From Amphibacillus marinus (GTDB lineage Bacteria > Bacillota > Bacilli > Bacillales > Amphibacillaceae): a DNA stretch of 64,000 nt. The translations under genes were made by a program, and so were the position numbers. The stretch lies in NCBI RefSeq assembly GCF_900110345.1, contig NZ_FODJ01000002.1, positions 124,001-188,000 of the forward strand, written 5' to 3'. Shown one piece after another: positions 8,225-16,232 of this stretch. Numbering within the stretch: position 1 is the first letter of the stretch; each line of letters begins with the position of its first letter. The notes beneath the pieces were generated by a model. The model was not told the origin of the DNA and did not search any database. It saw only the letters and a program-made list of their open reading frames with translations.

Positions 8225-9735
8225 GATATCGACTCCTTACTTGGGCTAGCTGGCTTTTTCTTGTATTGCTGATCAAGTAGGCGTGTACTAATAATTGCTG
8301 ATTGAAAAATTGTCGGCAAGCCACTTCCCGGATGGGTTCCGCCACCAACTAAGAAGCAATGCTCAACATCTTGGAACTTATTGTGTGGGCGTAAGTACAT
8401 CATTTGGGCCAAGTTATGAGCTAAATTAAATGTTGCCCCCCGATATACATGGTAATCCGTTTCCCAATCCTTTGGCGTAATTATTTTTTCGACCTCGATA
8501 TGCGCTGTAAAATCTGCTATTCCCGTTTCTTCAGCGAGCCTTGTCAGCACTTGCTCCCGTAGCCTTGGCGCTTCAATATTCCAATCAATTGCCGCATCTA
8601 GATTTGGTACTGGAACTAGAGCATAAAGAGCTGTTTTACCTTCTGGAGCAAGTGTTTTATCTATCACCGATGGATTGTGAACATACATGGAAAAGGGATC
8701 ACTTAAAATTTGGTTAGCCGTTACATCTTTCACATTTTGTTCATAGTTTTCCGTAAATAGAACCATGTGATGAGGCAAATCTAAAGGTTGATCAATCCCC
8801 AAATAAACCATGAAGGTAGATAAAGAAAGGCCCTTCTTCTTTAATTTGGATTGCTTATAAGCGGTTAAATCTTTTTGCTTAAAAAGGTTGGTAACGGCAT
8901 AGCCAAAATCAGCATTAACGACAACATCATCAGCATAAATGCGTTCTCCTGTTGCTAGCTCGACACCAACAGCTGTTTTATTGTTCACTAATATTTGGCT
9001 CACAGGAAGGCTACAATGAACCTGCCCACCAAGCTCCTCAATCACCTGTGCCATCGCATGGCAGACTTGATTGACTCCCCCAATTGGATGAAACAAACCC
9101 TGGCTATGCTCTAAAAATGACAAAATAGTAAACGTACCTGGACATTCCCATGCGGACATCCCTAAGTACTTTGATTGAAAAGAAAATGCCCATTTTAATC
9201 GTTCATCAGAAAAATATTTTGAAAGTCTACCATAAACGGTATCAAATGCATTCAAATAGGGTAAAGCAAGAATAAGCTCCTTCGAGAGGTAATCGCTCCA
9301 CTTACTAAAGGGCTTTTTCAGCAAAGCAACAACACGTTCAAATTTCTTTGCTTCTTCTGATAGAAAGCGTTGATAGCCTGAACCGTTTCCAGGAAACAAC
9401 TGTTCAATGTGCTGACGTGTTTTTTCATAATTTCGACTTGGTGTAAAAGCGACATCACCAAACTTTAATGTATATAACGGATCTATCTCTTTCATTTCAA
9501 GATAATCCGCTAGATTTCGCCCACAATTGTGAAAGACTTCTTCTAGAACAGCAGGCATCATGTAAAAGGTTGGCCCTAAATCAAACTGATAATGATCAAG
9601 TTTAAGCTTAGAGGTGCGTCCACCTACTTGAGCTTGCTTCTCAAAGACAGTTACCTGATAACCCTTAGCACACAATTGCATAGCGGCAGCTAACCCACCT
9701 GGCCCCGCACCTATTACAACAACGTGTTTTTTCAT
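8221..9735 (-). CDS. CrtN/CrtP-family carotenoid flavoenzyme (first copy)
   Basis: 504 residues and the first gene of the crt operon. The FAD motif is VVVIGAGPGGLAAAMQL with the GGRTSKL loop; the C-terminal signature is LVGGGTHPGSGLPTIF. It is a paralogue of the next gene. With one diapophytoene synthase and two flavoenzymes, the operon can plausibly make an oxidised C30 carotenoid such as an aldehyde or acid, but which copy desaturates and which oxidises cannot be decided by eye. The ATG follows GGTCGGGGAG. The promoter 47 bp upstream carries the CarH-like repeats. Confidence 0.87.
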   Translation of the reverse strand: MKKHVVVIGAGPGGLAAAMQLCAKGYQVTVFEKQAQVGGRTSKLKLDHYQFDLGPTFYMMPAVLEEVFHNCGRNLADYLEMKEIDPLYTLKFGDVAFTPSRNYEKTRQHIEQLFPGNGSGYQRFLSEEAKKFERVVALLKKPFSKWSDYLSKELILALPYLNAFDTVYGRLSKYFSDERLKWAFSFQSKYLGMSAWECPGTFTILSFLEHSQGLFHPIGGVNQVCHAMAQVIEELGGQVHCSLPVSQILVNNKTAVGVELATGERIYADDVVVNADFGYAVTNLFKQKDLTAYKQSKLKKKGLSLSTFMVYLGIDQPLDLPHHMVLFTENYEQNVKDVTANQILSDPFSMYVHNPSVIDKTLAPEGKTALYALVPVPNLDAAIDWNIEAPRLREQVLTRLAEETGIADFTAHIEVEKIITPKDWETDYHVYRGATFNLAHNLAQMMYLRPHNKFQDVEHCFLVGGGTHPGSGLPTIFQSAIISTRLLDQQYKKKPASPSKESIS

Positions 9736-9780
9736 TTTCTCCCCGACCTTCTCTTAGCTGAGCTTAATTTATTTAGCTAC

Positions 9781-9813
9781 TATTATATAACCTTTGTATA
9801 ACTTTTGTATAGA
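9781..9813 (-). promoter_or_regulatory. three tandem 11-bp CarH-type operator repeats
   Basis: Read on the minus strand, three contiguous 11-mers occur: TCTATACAAAA (9803-9813), GTTATACAAAG (9792-9802) and GTTATATAATA (9781-9791). The first two fit nnTnTACAnnn, which I recall as the Thermus CarH repeat; the third has TATATA in place of TATACA. The array covers the crt promoter from -35 to -10, and the divergent gene encodes a CarH-like protein. The pattern is visible; binding is inferred. Confidence 0.75.
9782..9811 (-). promoter_or_regulatory. crt operon promoter
   Basis: Minus strand TATACA (9806-9811), 18-bp spacer and a consensus TATAAT (9782-9787), giving a leader of about 40 nt before the first crt gene. 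The poor -35 box is part of repeat 1 and the -10 box is part of repeat 3. Confidence 0.7.
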
Positions 9814-9865
9814 AATAAGACTTGTCGTCCATCTGTTAATTTTCATAGAGAATAGTAGATAATCA

Positions 9866-9894
9866 TTGGCTATTTTGAAAAAATCTCATATAAT
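9866..9894 (+). promoter_or_regulatory. carH promoter
   Basis: TTGGCT (9866-9871), 17 bp, TATAAT (9889-9894), with AGAAGGTGAT before the ATG at 9927. It does not overlap the 11-bp repeats, so direct autorepression through those repeats is not indicated. Confidence 0.65.
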
Positions 9895-9926
9895 TACTAA
9901 TAGATTATAGAGAAGGTGATTGCATC

Positions 9927-10808
9927 ATGTACGGGATCCAGAAGGTAGCTCAAATAATAGGTATTACCCCAATCACACTTAGAGCTTGGGAGAATCGTTA
10001 TGGGGTCATTAAGCCCGCTCGCACAAATGGCGGCACAAGAATCTATTCTGAACAGGATCTTGAGGAGTTAATATGGGTTGTTGAGCAAAGAAATACAAAG
10101 AAATTAACAGTTAAACAGGCCATGGCTCTTTTACAAGCAAAAAAAGACACCCTCAGCACAATACCGTTAACAAGAGCTTCCTATTCAGATTATACAACTA
10201 AAGTATTTAATTTATTGAGTAACTTCCAAGCAAAGGAAGCTACCTTGTTATTAGATGAGCTGATAAAAAAAGCTGATCATGAAACGATTTTTCATCATAT
10301 CCTTGCCCCTGCATTAATAAAGGTTGGTGAGCATTGGGAAAATAAAACGTTAACTGTCGCTCAGGAACATTTTATTAGTCACTATATTCAGCAAGCAATG
10401 GCACAGCATTTCTACGCCTTCGAACCTTCACATTACCTAGGTAAGGCGATTTCAGTATGCCCGCCTAACGAGATGCATCAAATAGGGTTATTGCTCTTTT
10501 CCTTATTTTTAAAAAGACGCAATATTGATGTCATGTTTATTGGGCAGGATACACCCATTACAGATATTCTCTTAATGATTGAAACCGAAGCAATTGATCT
10601 GGCCTGCTTTTCAATTACACTCTCTTCACACATGCCGAATCTAGTAGAGCTACTAGACCAACTTGCTAGGCATTATCCTCAGGTTGAAATTGTCATTGGT
10701 GGACCTAGTGCACAAAAGCTTCCCGAGAATTATCAAGCCTTCTATATGACTGGGAACTTAGATGACTGGGAAGACTGGTTTAGTAACCGTTTTAAGCGAA
10801 ACACCTAA
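9927..10808 (+). CDS. carH: CarH-type B12-dependent photoreceptor repressor
   Basis: 293 residues. Residues 1-68 form a MerR-type winged helix-turn-helix ([20 protein letters not shown]). Residues about 85-165 are a four-helix capping domain with the Wx9EH motif (Trp137, Glu147-His148). Residues about 170-290 are a cobalamin-binding domain with E-x-H-x-x-G (Glu182, His184, Gly187), His184 being the expected lower cobalt ligand. In this family the adenosylcobalamin-bound tetramer represses carotenoid genes in the dark and falls apart in light. Facing the crt operon across a repeat operator fits that role well. It is not a CarA-type protein, because the B12 ligands are all present. Confidence 0.9.
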   Translation: MYGIQKVAQIIGITPITLRAWENRYGVIKPARTNGGTRIYSEQDLEELIWVVEQRNTKKLTVKQAMALLQAKKDTLSTIPLTRASYSDYTTKVFNLLSNFQAKEATLLLDELIKKADHETIFHHILAPALIKVGEHWENKTLTVAQEHFISHYIQQAMAQHFYAFEPSHYLGKAISVCPPNEMHQIGLLLFSLFLKRRNIDVMFIGQDTPITDILLMIETEAIDLACFSITLSSHMPNLVELLDQLARHYPQVEIVIGGPSAQKLPENYQAFYMTGNLDDWEDWFSNRFKRNT

Positions 10809-10836
10809 AATTTTCGATAGCTTGCGCTGTCGATTA

Positions 10837-10845
10837 TGCTAGAAT
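10837..10845 (+). promoter_or_regulatory. extended -10 promoter before pepT
   Basis: TGCTAGAAT is an extended -10 element about 38 bp before the pepT ATG; no good -35 box is seen at the usual distance. Confidence 0.4.
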
Positions 10846-10882
10846 AGAAACACCTATATTTAAAAATGGAGATGAAGTTAAC

Positions 10883-12118
10883 ATGAAGCAGGCATTAATT
10901 GATCGTTTAACTACCTATGTGAAAATAGATACACAGTCCAATAGTAACAACAGCTCTTGTCCTTCTAGTGAAGGCCAATGGGATTTAGCTAAGCAATTAG
11001 CTGATGAGCTAACAGCAATCGGCTTGCAGGAGGTTAGCTTAAATGAGAATTGTTATGTGATGGCGACTCTACCAGCAAATACAGATAAACAGGTTGAAAC
11101 AATTGGCTTTCTTGCCCACCTTGACACCGCTACCGATTTCACAGGTAAGAACGTAAAGCCACAACTTGTTGAGAATTATGACGGTGGTAACATTGTTTTA
11201 AATCATGAACAAGAAATTATTCTAAAGCCGAGTGAGTACCCAGCGTTAAAGAACTACCAGGGACAAACGCTAATGACTACAGATGGCACTACATTACTCG
11301 GGGCAGACAATAAAGCAGGTATTGCGGAAATTATGACGGCAATGGCGTTTTTAATTGAGCACCCTGAAATCAAGCATGGGAAAATTCGAGTCGCCTTTAC
11401 ACCTGATGAAGAAATTGGCCGTGGTCCCCACAAGTTTGACGTTGATGCCTTTGGAGCGCAATATGCTTATACGATTGATGGTGGACCTCTTGGAGAGTTG
11501 CAGTATGAAAGCTTTAATGCAGCTGCCGCTAGAGTATGCTTCCAAGGAAACAATGTCCACCCTGGCACTGCCAAAAACAAAATGGTTAACTCAATTAAGC
11601 TTGCAATGGCTTTCCAGGATCGACTACCTGCCGAGCAAGCGCCCGAATTTACCGAAAAGTATGAAGGCTTTTATCACTTATTAAGCTTTAGAGGCGATAC
11701 AGAGGCGTCCACCTTAGCCTATATTATTCGTGATCATGACCGGGAGAAATTCGAAGCGAAAAAAGAACGCCTTAAAAAATTAACCTTGGAGTTTAAACAA
11801 AAATACGGCGATAAAGCCGTTACGCTTGAACTCTCCGATCAATATTACAACATGCGTGATAAAATTGAGCCGGTGAGCCATATTGTTGACATCGCTGCCG
11901 AGGCAATGAAAAGCTTAGCTATCAAACCTATTATTGATCCGATTCGTGGTGGTACAGATGGTTCCCAGCTTTCTTACATGGGGCTGCCAACCCCAAATAT
12001 TTTTACAGGTGGCGAGAACTTCCACGGTAAATTTGAATTCATATCGATTGATCACATGGAAAAAGCCGTACAAACCATTGTGAGGATTGCCGAACAATTT
12101 GTTAATAGAGCTGAATAA
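10883..12118 (+). CDS. pepT: peptidase T (tripeptide aminopeptidase)
   Basis: 411 residues, the family's usual length. M20 metallopeptidase features are visible: GFLAHLDTA (first zinc His with Asp), [14 protein letters not shown] (bridging Asp), [10 protein letters not shown] (catalytic Glu and zinc Glu), and TYxIDGGP-like [11 protein letters not shown]. It removes the N-terminal residue of tripeptides in the cytoplasm. GGAGATGAAG precedes the ATG and a strong hairpin follows the stop, so it is probably monocistronic. Confidence 0.95.
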   Translation: MKQALIDRLTTYVKIDTQSNSNNSSCPSSEGQWDLAKQLADELTAIGLQEVSLNENCYVMATLPANTDKQVETIGFLAHLDTATDFTGKNVKPQLVENYDGGNIVLNHEQEIILKPSEYPALKNYQGQTLMTTDGTTLLGADNKAGIAEIMTAMAFLIEHPEIKHGKIRVAFTPDEEIGRGPHKFDVDAFGAQYAYTIDGGPLGELQYESFNAAAARVCFQGNNVHPGTAKNKMVNSIKLAMAFQDRLPAEQAPEFTEKYEGFYHLLSFRGDTEASTLAYIIRDHDREKFEAKKERLKKLTLEFKQKYGDKAVTLELSDQYYNMRDKIEPVSHIVDIAAEAMKSLAIKPIIDPIRGGTDGSQLSYMGLPTPNIFTGGENFHGKFEFISIDHMEKAVQTIVRIAEQFVNRAE

Positions 12119-12126
12119 ACGAGCAT

Positions 12127-12154
12127 AAAGCGTACCGATTAATCGGTACGCTTT
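12127..12154 (+). terminator. terminator between pepT and the convergent small gene
   Basis: A perfect 14-bp inverted repeat with no spacer base (AAAGCGTACCGATT and its complement), followed by ATTTTTAAAG on the plus strand. It can also serve the leftward 47-aa gene. Confidence 0.85.
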
Positions 12155-12158
12155 ATTT

Positions 12159-12302
12159 TTAAAGAATATAATTAATCACAAACCACATGATTGCGAAAAA
12201 GATAATTAAGTAGGTTGCATATTTGATAAAGGCCACGCCAACCTTACTTGTATCTGTCTTCTTCTCTGTTCTTTGCACCTCAACATCCTTATGTTGGTCC
12301 AT
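12159..12302 (-). CDS. small single-pass membrane protein, 47 aa
   Basis: Read directly from the minus strand: ATG at 12302 to TAA at 12159. The first 24 residues are charged (MDQHKDVEVQRTEKKTDTSK...) and residues about 26-47 are one hydrophobic helix (FIKYATYLIIFFAIMWFVIN), running to the C terminus. AAAGGGAGC lies about 10 nt before the ATG. The charge pattern and good ribosome site argue for a real gene. I recognise no named family; it is the next gene downstream of the HD-domain gene. Confidence 0.6.
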   Translation of the reverse strand: MDQHKDVEVQRTEKKTDTSKVGVAFIKYATYLIIFFAIMWFVINYIL

Positions 12303-12374
12303 CAAAATCCAGCTCCCTTTAGCATTCATTGTTTATCTATCCAATACCCCGTCTCACCAATCTGAAACGTTAGA

Positions 12375-12896
12375 TTATAAAAGCTGGGTAAGCATGGTTT
12401 CAATTTTCCAATCAAGCTTCTTTATGCGGTCAATTGCGAGTTGACTCGGGATCTGTCGATAATGATGAGCTCCACCAGCCTCTTCTACTTCAGTATCTGC
12501 TTGTGCCACGACTGTTTGTAACGGTGATAGTTTTAAAGAGCCTTCCGGTAAATAAGAGTCGGTATGAAGTAAGACGGCTAATGCGATCGCTTTAGCTACT
12601 TTGTAATCCTCACCTAACCGAATAAGCAATTTATGGGCACGCTCTGCACCCTTGATCGCATGAATGTCATTCTCTTTATAAAGATCGAAGTCCCATTTGC
12701 CATTATGATACCATTGGTAATGACCAATATCGTGTAAAAAACCTGCTTTTGCTGCATAATCTGGATTAACGCCTTGCTTGAAGGCAATCTCTACCGCCCG
12801 TTCAGCAACATCAATCGCATGCGCCATCCCAGACCGATTTACATATTTTTGCACAATATGATGATCGTATAGCTGCTCAATTGTCACCTTCCTCAT
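12375..12896 (-). CDS. HD-domain phosphohydrolase
   Basis: 173 residues with the metal-binding HD pattern: His at MAHAIDV, the doublet in AGFLHDIGHY (about His55-Asp56), further histidines (DIHAIKGAERA, LLHTDS) and a late Asp (VVAQADTEVE). HD proteins of this size hydrolyse phosphomonoesters or phosphodiesters; the substrate is not evident. A GTG 9 bp upstream is in frame, but GGAGG lies 8 nt before the ATG at 12896, so the ATG is used. Confidence 0.85.
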   Translation of the reverse strand: MRKVTIEQLYDHHIVQKYVNRSGMAHAIDVAERAVEIAFKQGVNPDYAAKAGFLHDIGHYQWYHNGKWDFDLYKENDIHAIKGAERAHKLLIRLGEDYKVAKAIALAVLLHTDSYLPEGSLKLSPLQTVVAQADTEVEEAGGAHHYRQIPSQLAIDRIKKLDWKIETMLTQLL

Positions 12897-13130
12897 CGCA
12901 TTCACCTCCAGTAACTGCTTATCAAAAGGTATATTGTTTAATAAAATAGCATATTTACAAGCCTTTTTCCACTAAAAAAATGTTAAAATTCATTATATGG
13001 TGACTAGCAAACATTAGAACTGGAATGTTTATGTTAATTATTATTTACCCTCAAGATTATCTGACAAACGCATGCAAGCATTTTGTGATAAGATATAGGT
13101 TAGAATTAATGTAGACAAGGATGATTAGAA

Positions 13131-13778
13131 ATGAATAATAATAAAGCAATTGTTGTTTTTAGTGGCGGACAGGATAGCACAACCTGCTTGTTTTGGGCAT
13201 TAAAACAATTTAATGAGGTAGAGGTTGTTACCTTTGATTATAATCAAAGGCATCAGGAAGAAATTAAGGTCGCTCAAGAAATTGCAGATGAGTTAGGTGT
13301 TAAGCAAACGATTATGGACATGTCATTACTTAACCAATTGGCACCAAACGCTTTAACACGAAATGATATTGCCGTTACCGAAGGAGAAGATGGGGAGCTA
13401 CCATCAACGTTTGTCCCAGGTCGGAATCTCTTATTTTTATCTTTTGCCACAATCTATGCGAGTCAAGTCGGGGCAAAACACATTGTAACAGGTGTTTGCG
13501 AAACAGACTTTAGTGGTTATCCAGATTGTCGCGATGTGTTTATTAAATCACTGAATGTCACACTTAACCTATCAATGGATACACAATTTGTTATTCACAC
13601 ACCGCTAATGTGGTTAGATAAGGCTGAGACTTGGGCGCTTGCTGATCAATTAAATGCCTTCGAGTTTGTTCGTGACAAAACATTGACTTGCTATGAGGGG
13701 ATCAGGGGATCAGGCTGTGGTGAATGTCCCGCCTGTAAACTACGTCAAAATGGATTAGATCGTTTTCTGGAGAAATGA
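13131..13778 (+). CDS. queC: 7-cyano-7-deazaguanine synthase
   Basis: 215 residues. The ATP pyrophosphatase PP-loop is [12 protein letters not shown], and the zinc-binding cysteines are in [16 protein letters not shown] near the C terminus. The enzyme turns carboxy-deazaguanine into preQ0 in queuosine synthesis. queD, queE and queF are not next to it, and I see no preQ1 riboswitch in the 235-bp leader, so the pathway genes must be elsewhere if present. Confidence 0.95.
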   Translation: MNNNKAIVVFSGGQDSTTCLFWALKQFNEVEVVTFDYNQRHQEEIKVAQEIADELGVKQTIMDMSLLNQLAPNALTRNDIAVTEGEDGELPSTFVPGRNLLFLSFATIYASQVGAKHIVTGVCETDFSGYPDCRDVFIKSLNVTLNLSMDTQFVIHTPLMWLDKAETWALADQLNAFEFVRDKTLTCYEGIRGSGCGECPACKLRQNGLDRFLEK

Positions 13779-13818
13779 ATAAAAAGGGGCTAGCTAACAT
13801 AGCCCCTTTTTATTCATT
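13774..13818 (+). terminator. bidirectional terminator between queC and the ROK kinase gene
   Basis: An exceptionally long perfect stem: 19-nt arms at 13774-13792 and 13800-13818 around a 7-nt loop, with AAAAA/TTTTT tracts built into both arms. It contains the stop codons of both convergent genes. Confidence 0.92.
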
Positions 13819-14701
13819 TACTATGCTGTAATAAATGGTGATACAAAGCACCATAAAGATTAGCAGCACTTCTAAAGTGACAGGTAACAATTTTAGGATT
13901 TGCCACGTGGACCGTGTTCACTGCCTTAATCTGTTCAATTGCTTTATTTATTCCATCAAGTACTGCGGGTTGTACACTTATTCCACCACCAAGTGCAAAT
14001 ACATCGGGATCAATCACATACTGTAGGTTAAGAATTTGACTTGCGACATTATAACAAAACCGATTAAAAATGGTCAATGCCTCCTCATCACCTTGATCAA
14101 TAAACTCGAAAACACCAATGCCATCTGTTTCATCAAGACCTTTTAATGTTGCAATCGCCTTCACCATTTTGGCTGCTGAGCAGGACGTGCCGACAAATCG
14201 TGCAACATTATTATCATAATTAAAATCATCCATGACATAGCTTTGCTCACCCGCTTCTAAGTGAGCACCACGGTGGAGCTTACCATTAATGATAATGCCA
14301 CCGCCAACTCCCGTACCGAATACGAGCACAACACTGTGCTGATAGTCTTTTACACTACCCTGCCACTTTTCGGCAAGTGCAGCACACTTCCCATCATTTT
14401 CAATTGATGCCTTAACACCACAACGTTCTTCCAACATATGGACAAGATTATATTCATGGAGGTACTTTAACGCTCCACCATGGTAAACAACACCACTATT
14501 GACATCAATTGTTCCTGGGCAGCTAATAGCAATCCCGACTATATCCTCGCTCGATTGTGAGAAAACAGCAACCATTTTATCAACTAAATCCTCTGTACTG
14601 ACATACGGGGTGCGAAACTTCCCTTCATTAACTTGTTCGCCTGTCCCAGTCATCCACGTATACTTAACAAATGTTCCACCAATATCAAACACCAAATACA
14701 T
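13814..14701 (-). CDS. ROK-family sugar kinase
   Basis: 295 residues with the ROK/actin-fold phosphate-1 loop YLVFDIGGTFVKY, the catalytic Asp in ASIENDGKCAALAE and the adenosine loop VVLVFGTGVGGGIIING. There is no N-terminal helix-turn-helix, so it is a kinase and not a XylR/NagC repressor. The usual zinc motif (CxCGxxGC) of glucokinases is missing: GEQSYVMDDFNYDNN stands there, as in the BglK or N-acetylmannosamine kinase-like branch. Substrate unknown. A cre site at its promoter implies carbon catabolite control. Confidence 0.88.
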   Translation of the reverse strand: MYLVFDIGGTFVKYTWMTGTGEQVNEGKFRTPYVSTEDLVDKMVAVFSQSSEDIVGIAISCPGTIDVNSGVVYHGGALKYLHEYNLVHMLEERCGVKASIENDGKCAALAEKWQGSVKDYQHSVVLVFGTGVGGGIIINGKLHRGAHLEAGEQSYVMDDFNYDNNVARFVGTSCSAAKMVKAIATLKGLDETDGIGVFEFIDQGDEEALTIFNRFCYNVASQILNLQYVIDPDVFALGGGISVQPAVLDGINKAIEQIKAVNTVHVANPKIVTCHFRSAANLYGALYHHLLQHSK

Positions 14702-14737
14702 TTATGAGCACTCCCTTTCGCCATCATGCTTTACCTT

Positions 14738-14755
14738 ATTATACAAGCGCTTTCA
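14738..14755 (-). promoter_or_regulatory. cre site on the ROK kinase promoter
   Basis: Minus strand TGAAAGCGCTTGTA (14742-14755) fits the CcpA site consensus TGWAANCGNTNWNA and overlaps a TATAAT -10 box (14738-14743), so CcpA binding would repress. Confidence 0.7.
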
Positions 14756-14863
14756 ATTTTTTTGTAGTCTTTTTTCCAAAACACTTGTAAGTTGCAATTC
14801 ATTAACCGCTGGGAAGATAGCTAGTACACGATCCAATATCAGTTACTCCAATTTTAAAAAACG

Positions 14864-14909
14864 GACCACATTGATCGAGTTAGCTATCCTAAAATCGATC
14901 AGTGTGGTC
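14864..14909 (-). terminator. strong hairpin in a gene-free stretch
   Basis: 15-nt arms at 14864-14878 and 14895-14909 with a single non-Watson-Crick pair, followed by CCGTTTTTT on the minus strand. It lies more than 200 bp past the terminator of the ABC operon and has no obvious gene in front of it. Confidence 0.55.
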
Positions 14910-15117
14910 AATTATTTTTATCTGACTGGAAGCTCCCCACCACAATTAGAAAAGGCAAAATTCTACTATGTTTTGTGGGGCAACAGTCAGTAGAAGCCCG
15001 ATTGGTTCACGGGCCGCGGTTTGGTATACCTTTAGGTGCAAGTGTTTTTGGTGGGGCGAGTAACCGCAAATCACTTCGGTGGGACGAGTAATCGTATTCC
15101 CATGCCTGTGGTAAAAA
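14910..15117. other. gene-free stretch with a 17-bp direct repeat
   Basis: No convincing gene. GGTGGGGCGAGTAACCG (15050-15066) recurs as GGTGGGACGAGTAATCG (15078-15094), 15 of 17 bases identical. The sequence is more GC-rich than its surroundings around 15011. The stretch is bounded by two leftward terminator-like hairpins. Confidence 0.4.
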
Positions 15118-15145
15118 CAATCAGTGGATAGATCGCCACTGATTG
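15118..15145 (-). terminator. terminator of the lnr-like operon
   Basis: Perfect 10-bp arms (CAATCAGTGG, 15118-15127, and its complement 15136-15145) followed by TTTTTACC on the minus strand, 10 bp after the last permease stop. Confidence 0.85.
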
Positions 15146-15155
15146 AAGGTTCACT

Positions 15156-16232
15156 TTATTTTATTTTCTCCATCAGGTTAATCCCTAATCCCATGAATAT
15201 AACACCCATTAATAACAGAATAGAAACGGGTTGAATAACATCTAATAAGCTATCATTATAGACGATTGTTCTAATTAACGCCTCTAACCCGTAGCGTATT
15301 GGCACAAGTCGCGCTAGAAACAGCAGAATATTATTCGTTACAATTTCCAATGGCCAGAAGGCACCACCCAACATTGCCATTGCTGTTGCCACAATCGGTA
15401 TTGCTGCCTGTAGCTGTTGGGATGATCTGACTAAGCCCATTACTAGCATACCAAGCGCCACAATCGAGAAGACATAGGCCATCACGACGGCTACAATTGT
15501 TAACAGCTGGGTCCCGAAATTATAACCAAGCATGAAGTGGAATAAGACAAAGCTTATGATAATTTGCAGCATGCCCAGCATAAAGTGATGAGCAAGCTGT
15601 CCAATGTAAATCTGTGTTTTCTTTAACGGGGAAATAATTAAGCGATCCCATGTCCCGGTCTTCTTTTCTAAAACAATATTTGAAAGGTTAAATAGAATGG
15701 TGTAGATGACAAAGTATAAAGTCATACCAGCAACTACATGTAAACCCATCTCATCATGCTCTGAGACATTTGTACTCAAAGTCTTTACATCTGACTGAAC
15801 ATAATGCTCAATAGATACTGTTTCATCCGTTAATTGTGCATTCACTTCGTTAATCCTTAAATATGATTGAAAAGTCTGCATAATATGTTGATTAGCAGCA
15901 GCTATGAAGTGAGAGTCCTGCCCAACCAAAAAGCTGTAATTATCTGCTTCTAAATTAAGAGCAAAACTAATCTGACTCATGCGCAACTCGTTCTCTACTT
16001 CTTCTCGTTCATTATAATTAAACGTATACGTATCGGATTCATTTAATCGTTCTAGCCAAACAGCTACTTCCTGCTCTGACAAGGTATCGCTAAAGGTTTG
16101 AATTGTAATTGTCGAACTCCCCTGAGAGCCTGCCAAGAAAAAGACAAAACCAATTGTTAGCCCAAAAAAGGTAAACACAAGAACAGGCTCTCGTATTAGC
16201 CGTAACCATTGTAAGTTAAATACCGTTAACAT
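15156..16232 (-). CDS. ABC-2 type permease (LnrN-like)
   Basis: 358 residues: one N-terminal membrane helix (about 18-36), a large extracellular loop, then about five helices (residues about 165-355), the ABC-2 layout. Its ATG overlaps the last base of the upstream permease stop region. With the neighbouring ATPase and second permease it forms an exporter resembling B. subtilis LnrLMN (YfiLMN), which removes amphipathic polyketides such as linearmycins. The natural substrate here is unknown. Confidence 0.88.
   Translation of the reverse strand: MLTVFNLQWLRLIREPVLVFTFFGLTIGFVFFLAGSQGSSTITIQTFSDTLSEQEVAVWLERLNESDTYTFNYNEREEVENELRMSQISFALNLEADNYSFLVGQDSHFIAAANQHIMQTFQSYLRINEVNAQLTDETVSIEHYVQSDVKTLSTNVSEHDEMGLHVVAGMTLYFVIYTILFNLSNIVLEKKTGTWDRLIISPLKKTQIYIGQLAHHFMLGMLQIIISFVLFHFMLGYNFGTQLLTIVAVVMAYVFSIVALGMLVMGLVRSSQQLQAAIPIVATAMAMLGGAFWPLEIVTNNILLFLARLVPIRYGLEALIRTIVYNDSLLDVIQPVSILLLMGVIFMGLGINLMEKIK

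Noticed and set aside
12906-13130. preQ1 riboswitch before queC
   Set aside because: I looked for the short pseudoknot pattern and did not find the conserved tail close to the ribosome site.
13814-14701. ROK protein as the missing XylR repressor
   Set aside because: The protein starts directly with the kinase phosphate loop and has no helix-turn-helix.
14499-14993. 164-codon + strand frame
   Set aside because: It is antisense to the start of the well-supported ROK kinase gene, then runs through the promoter, cre site and hairpin, and has no ribosome site.
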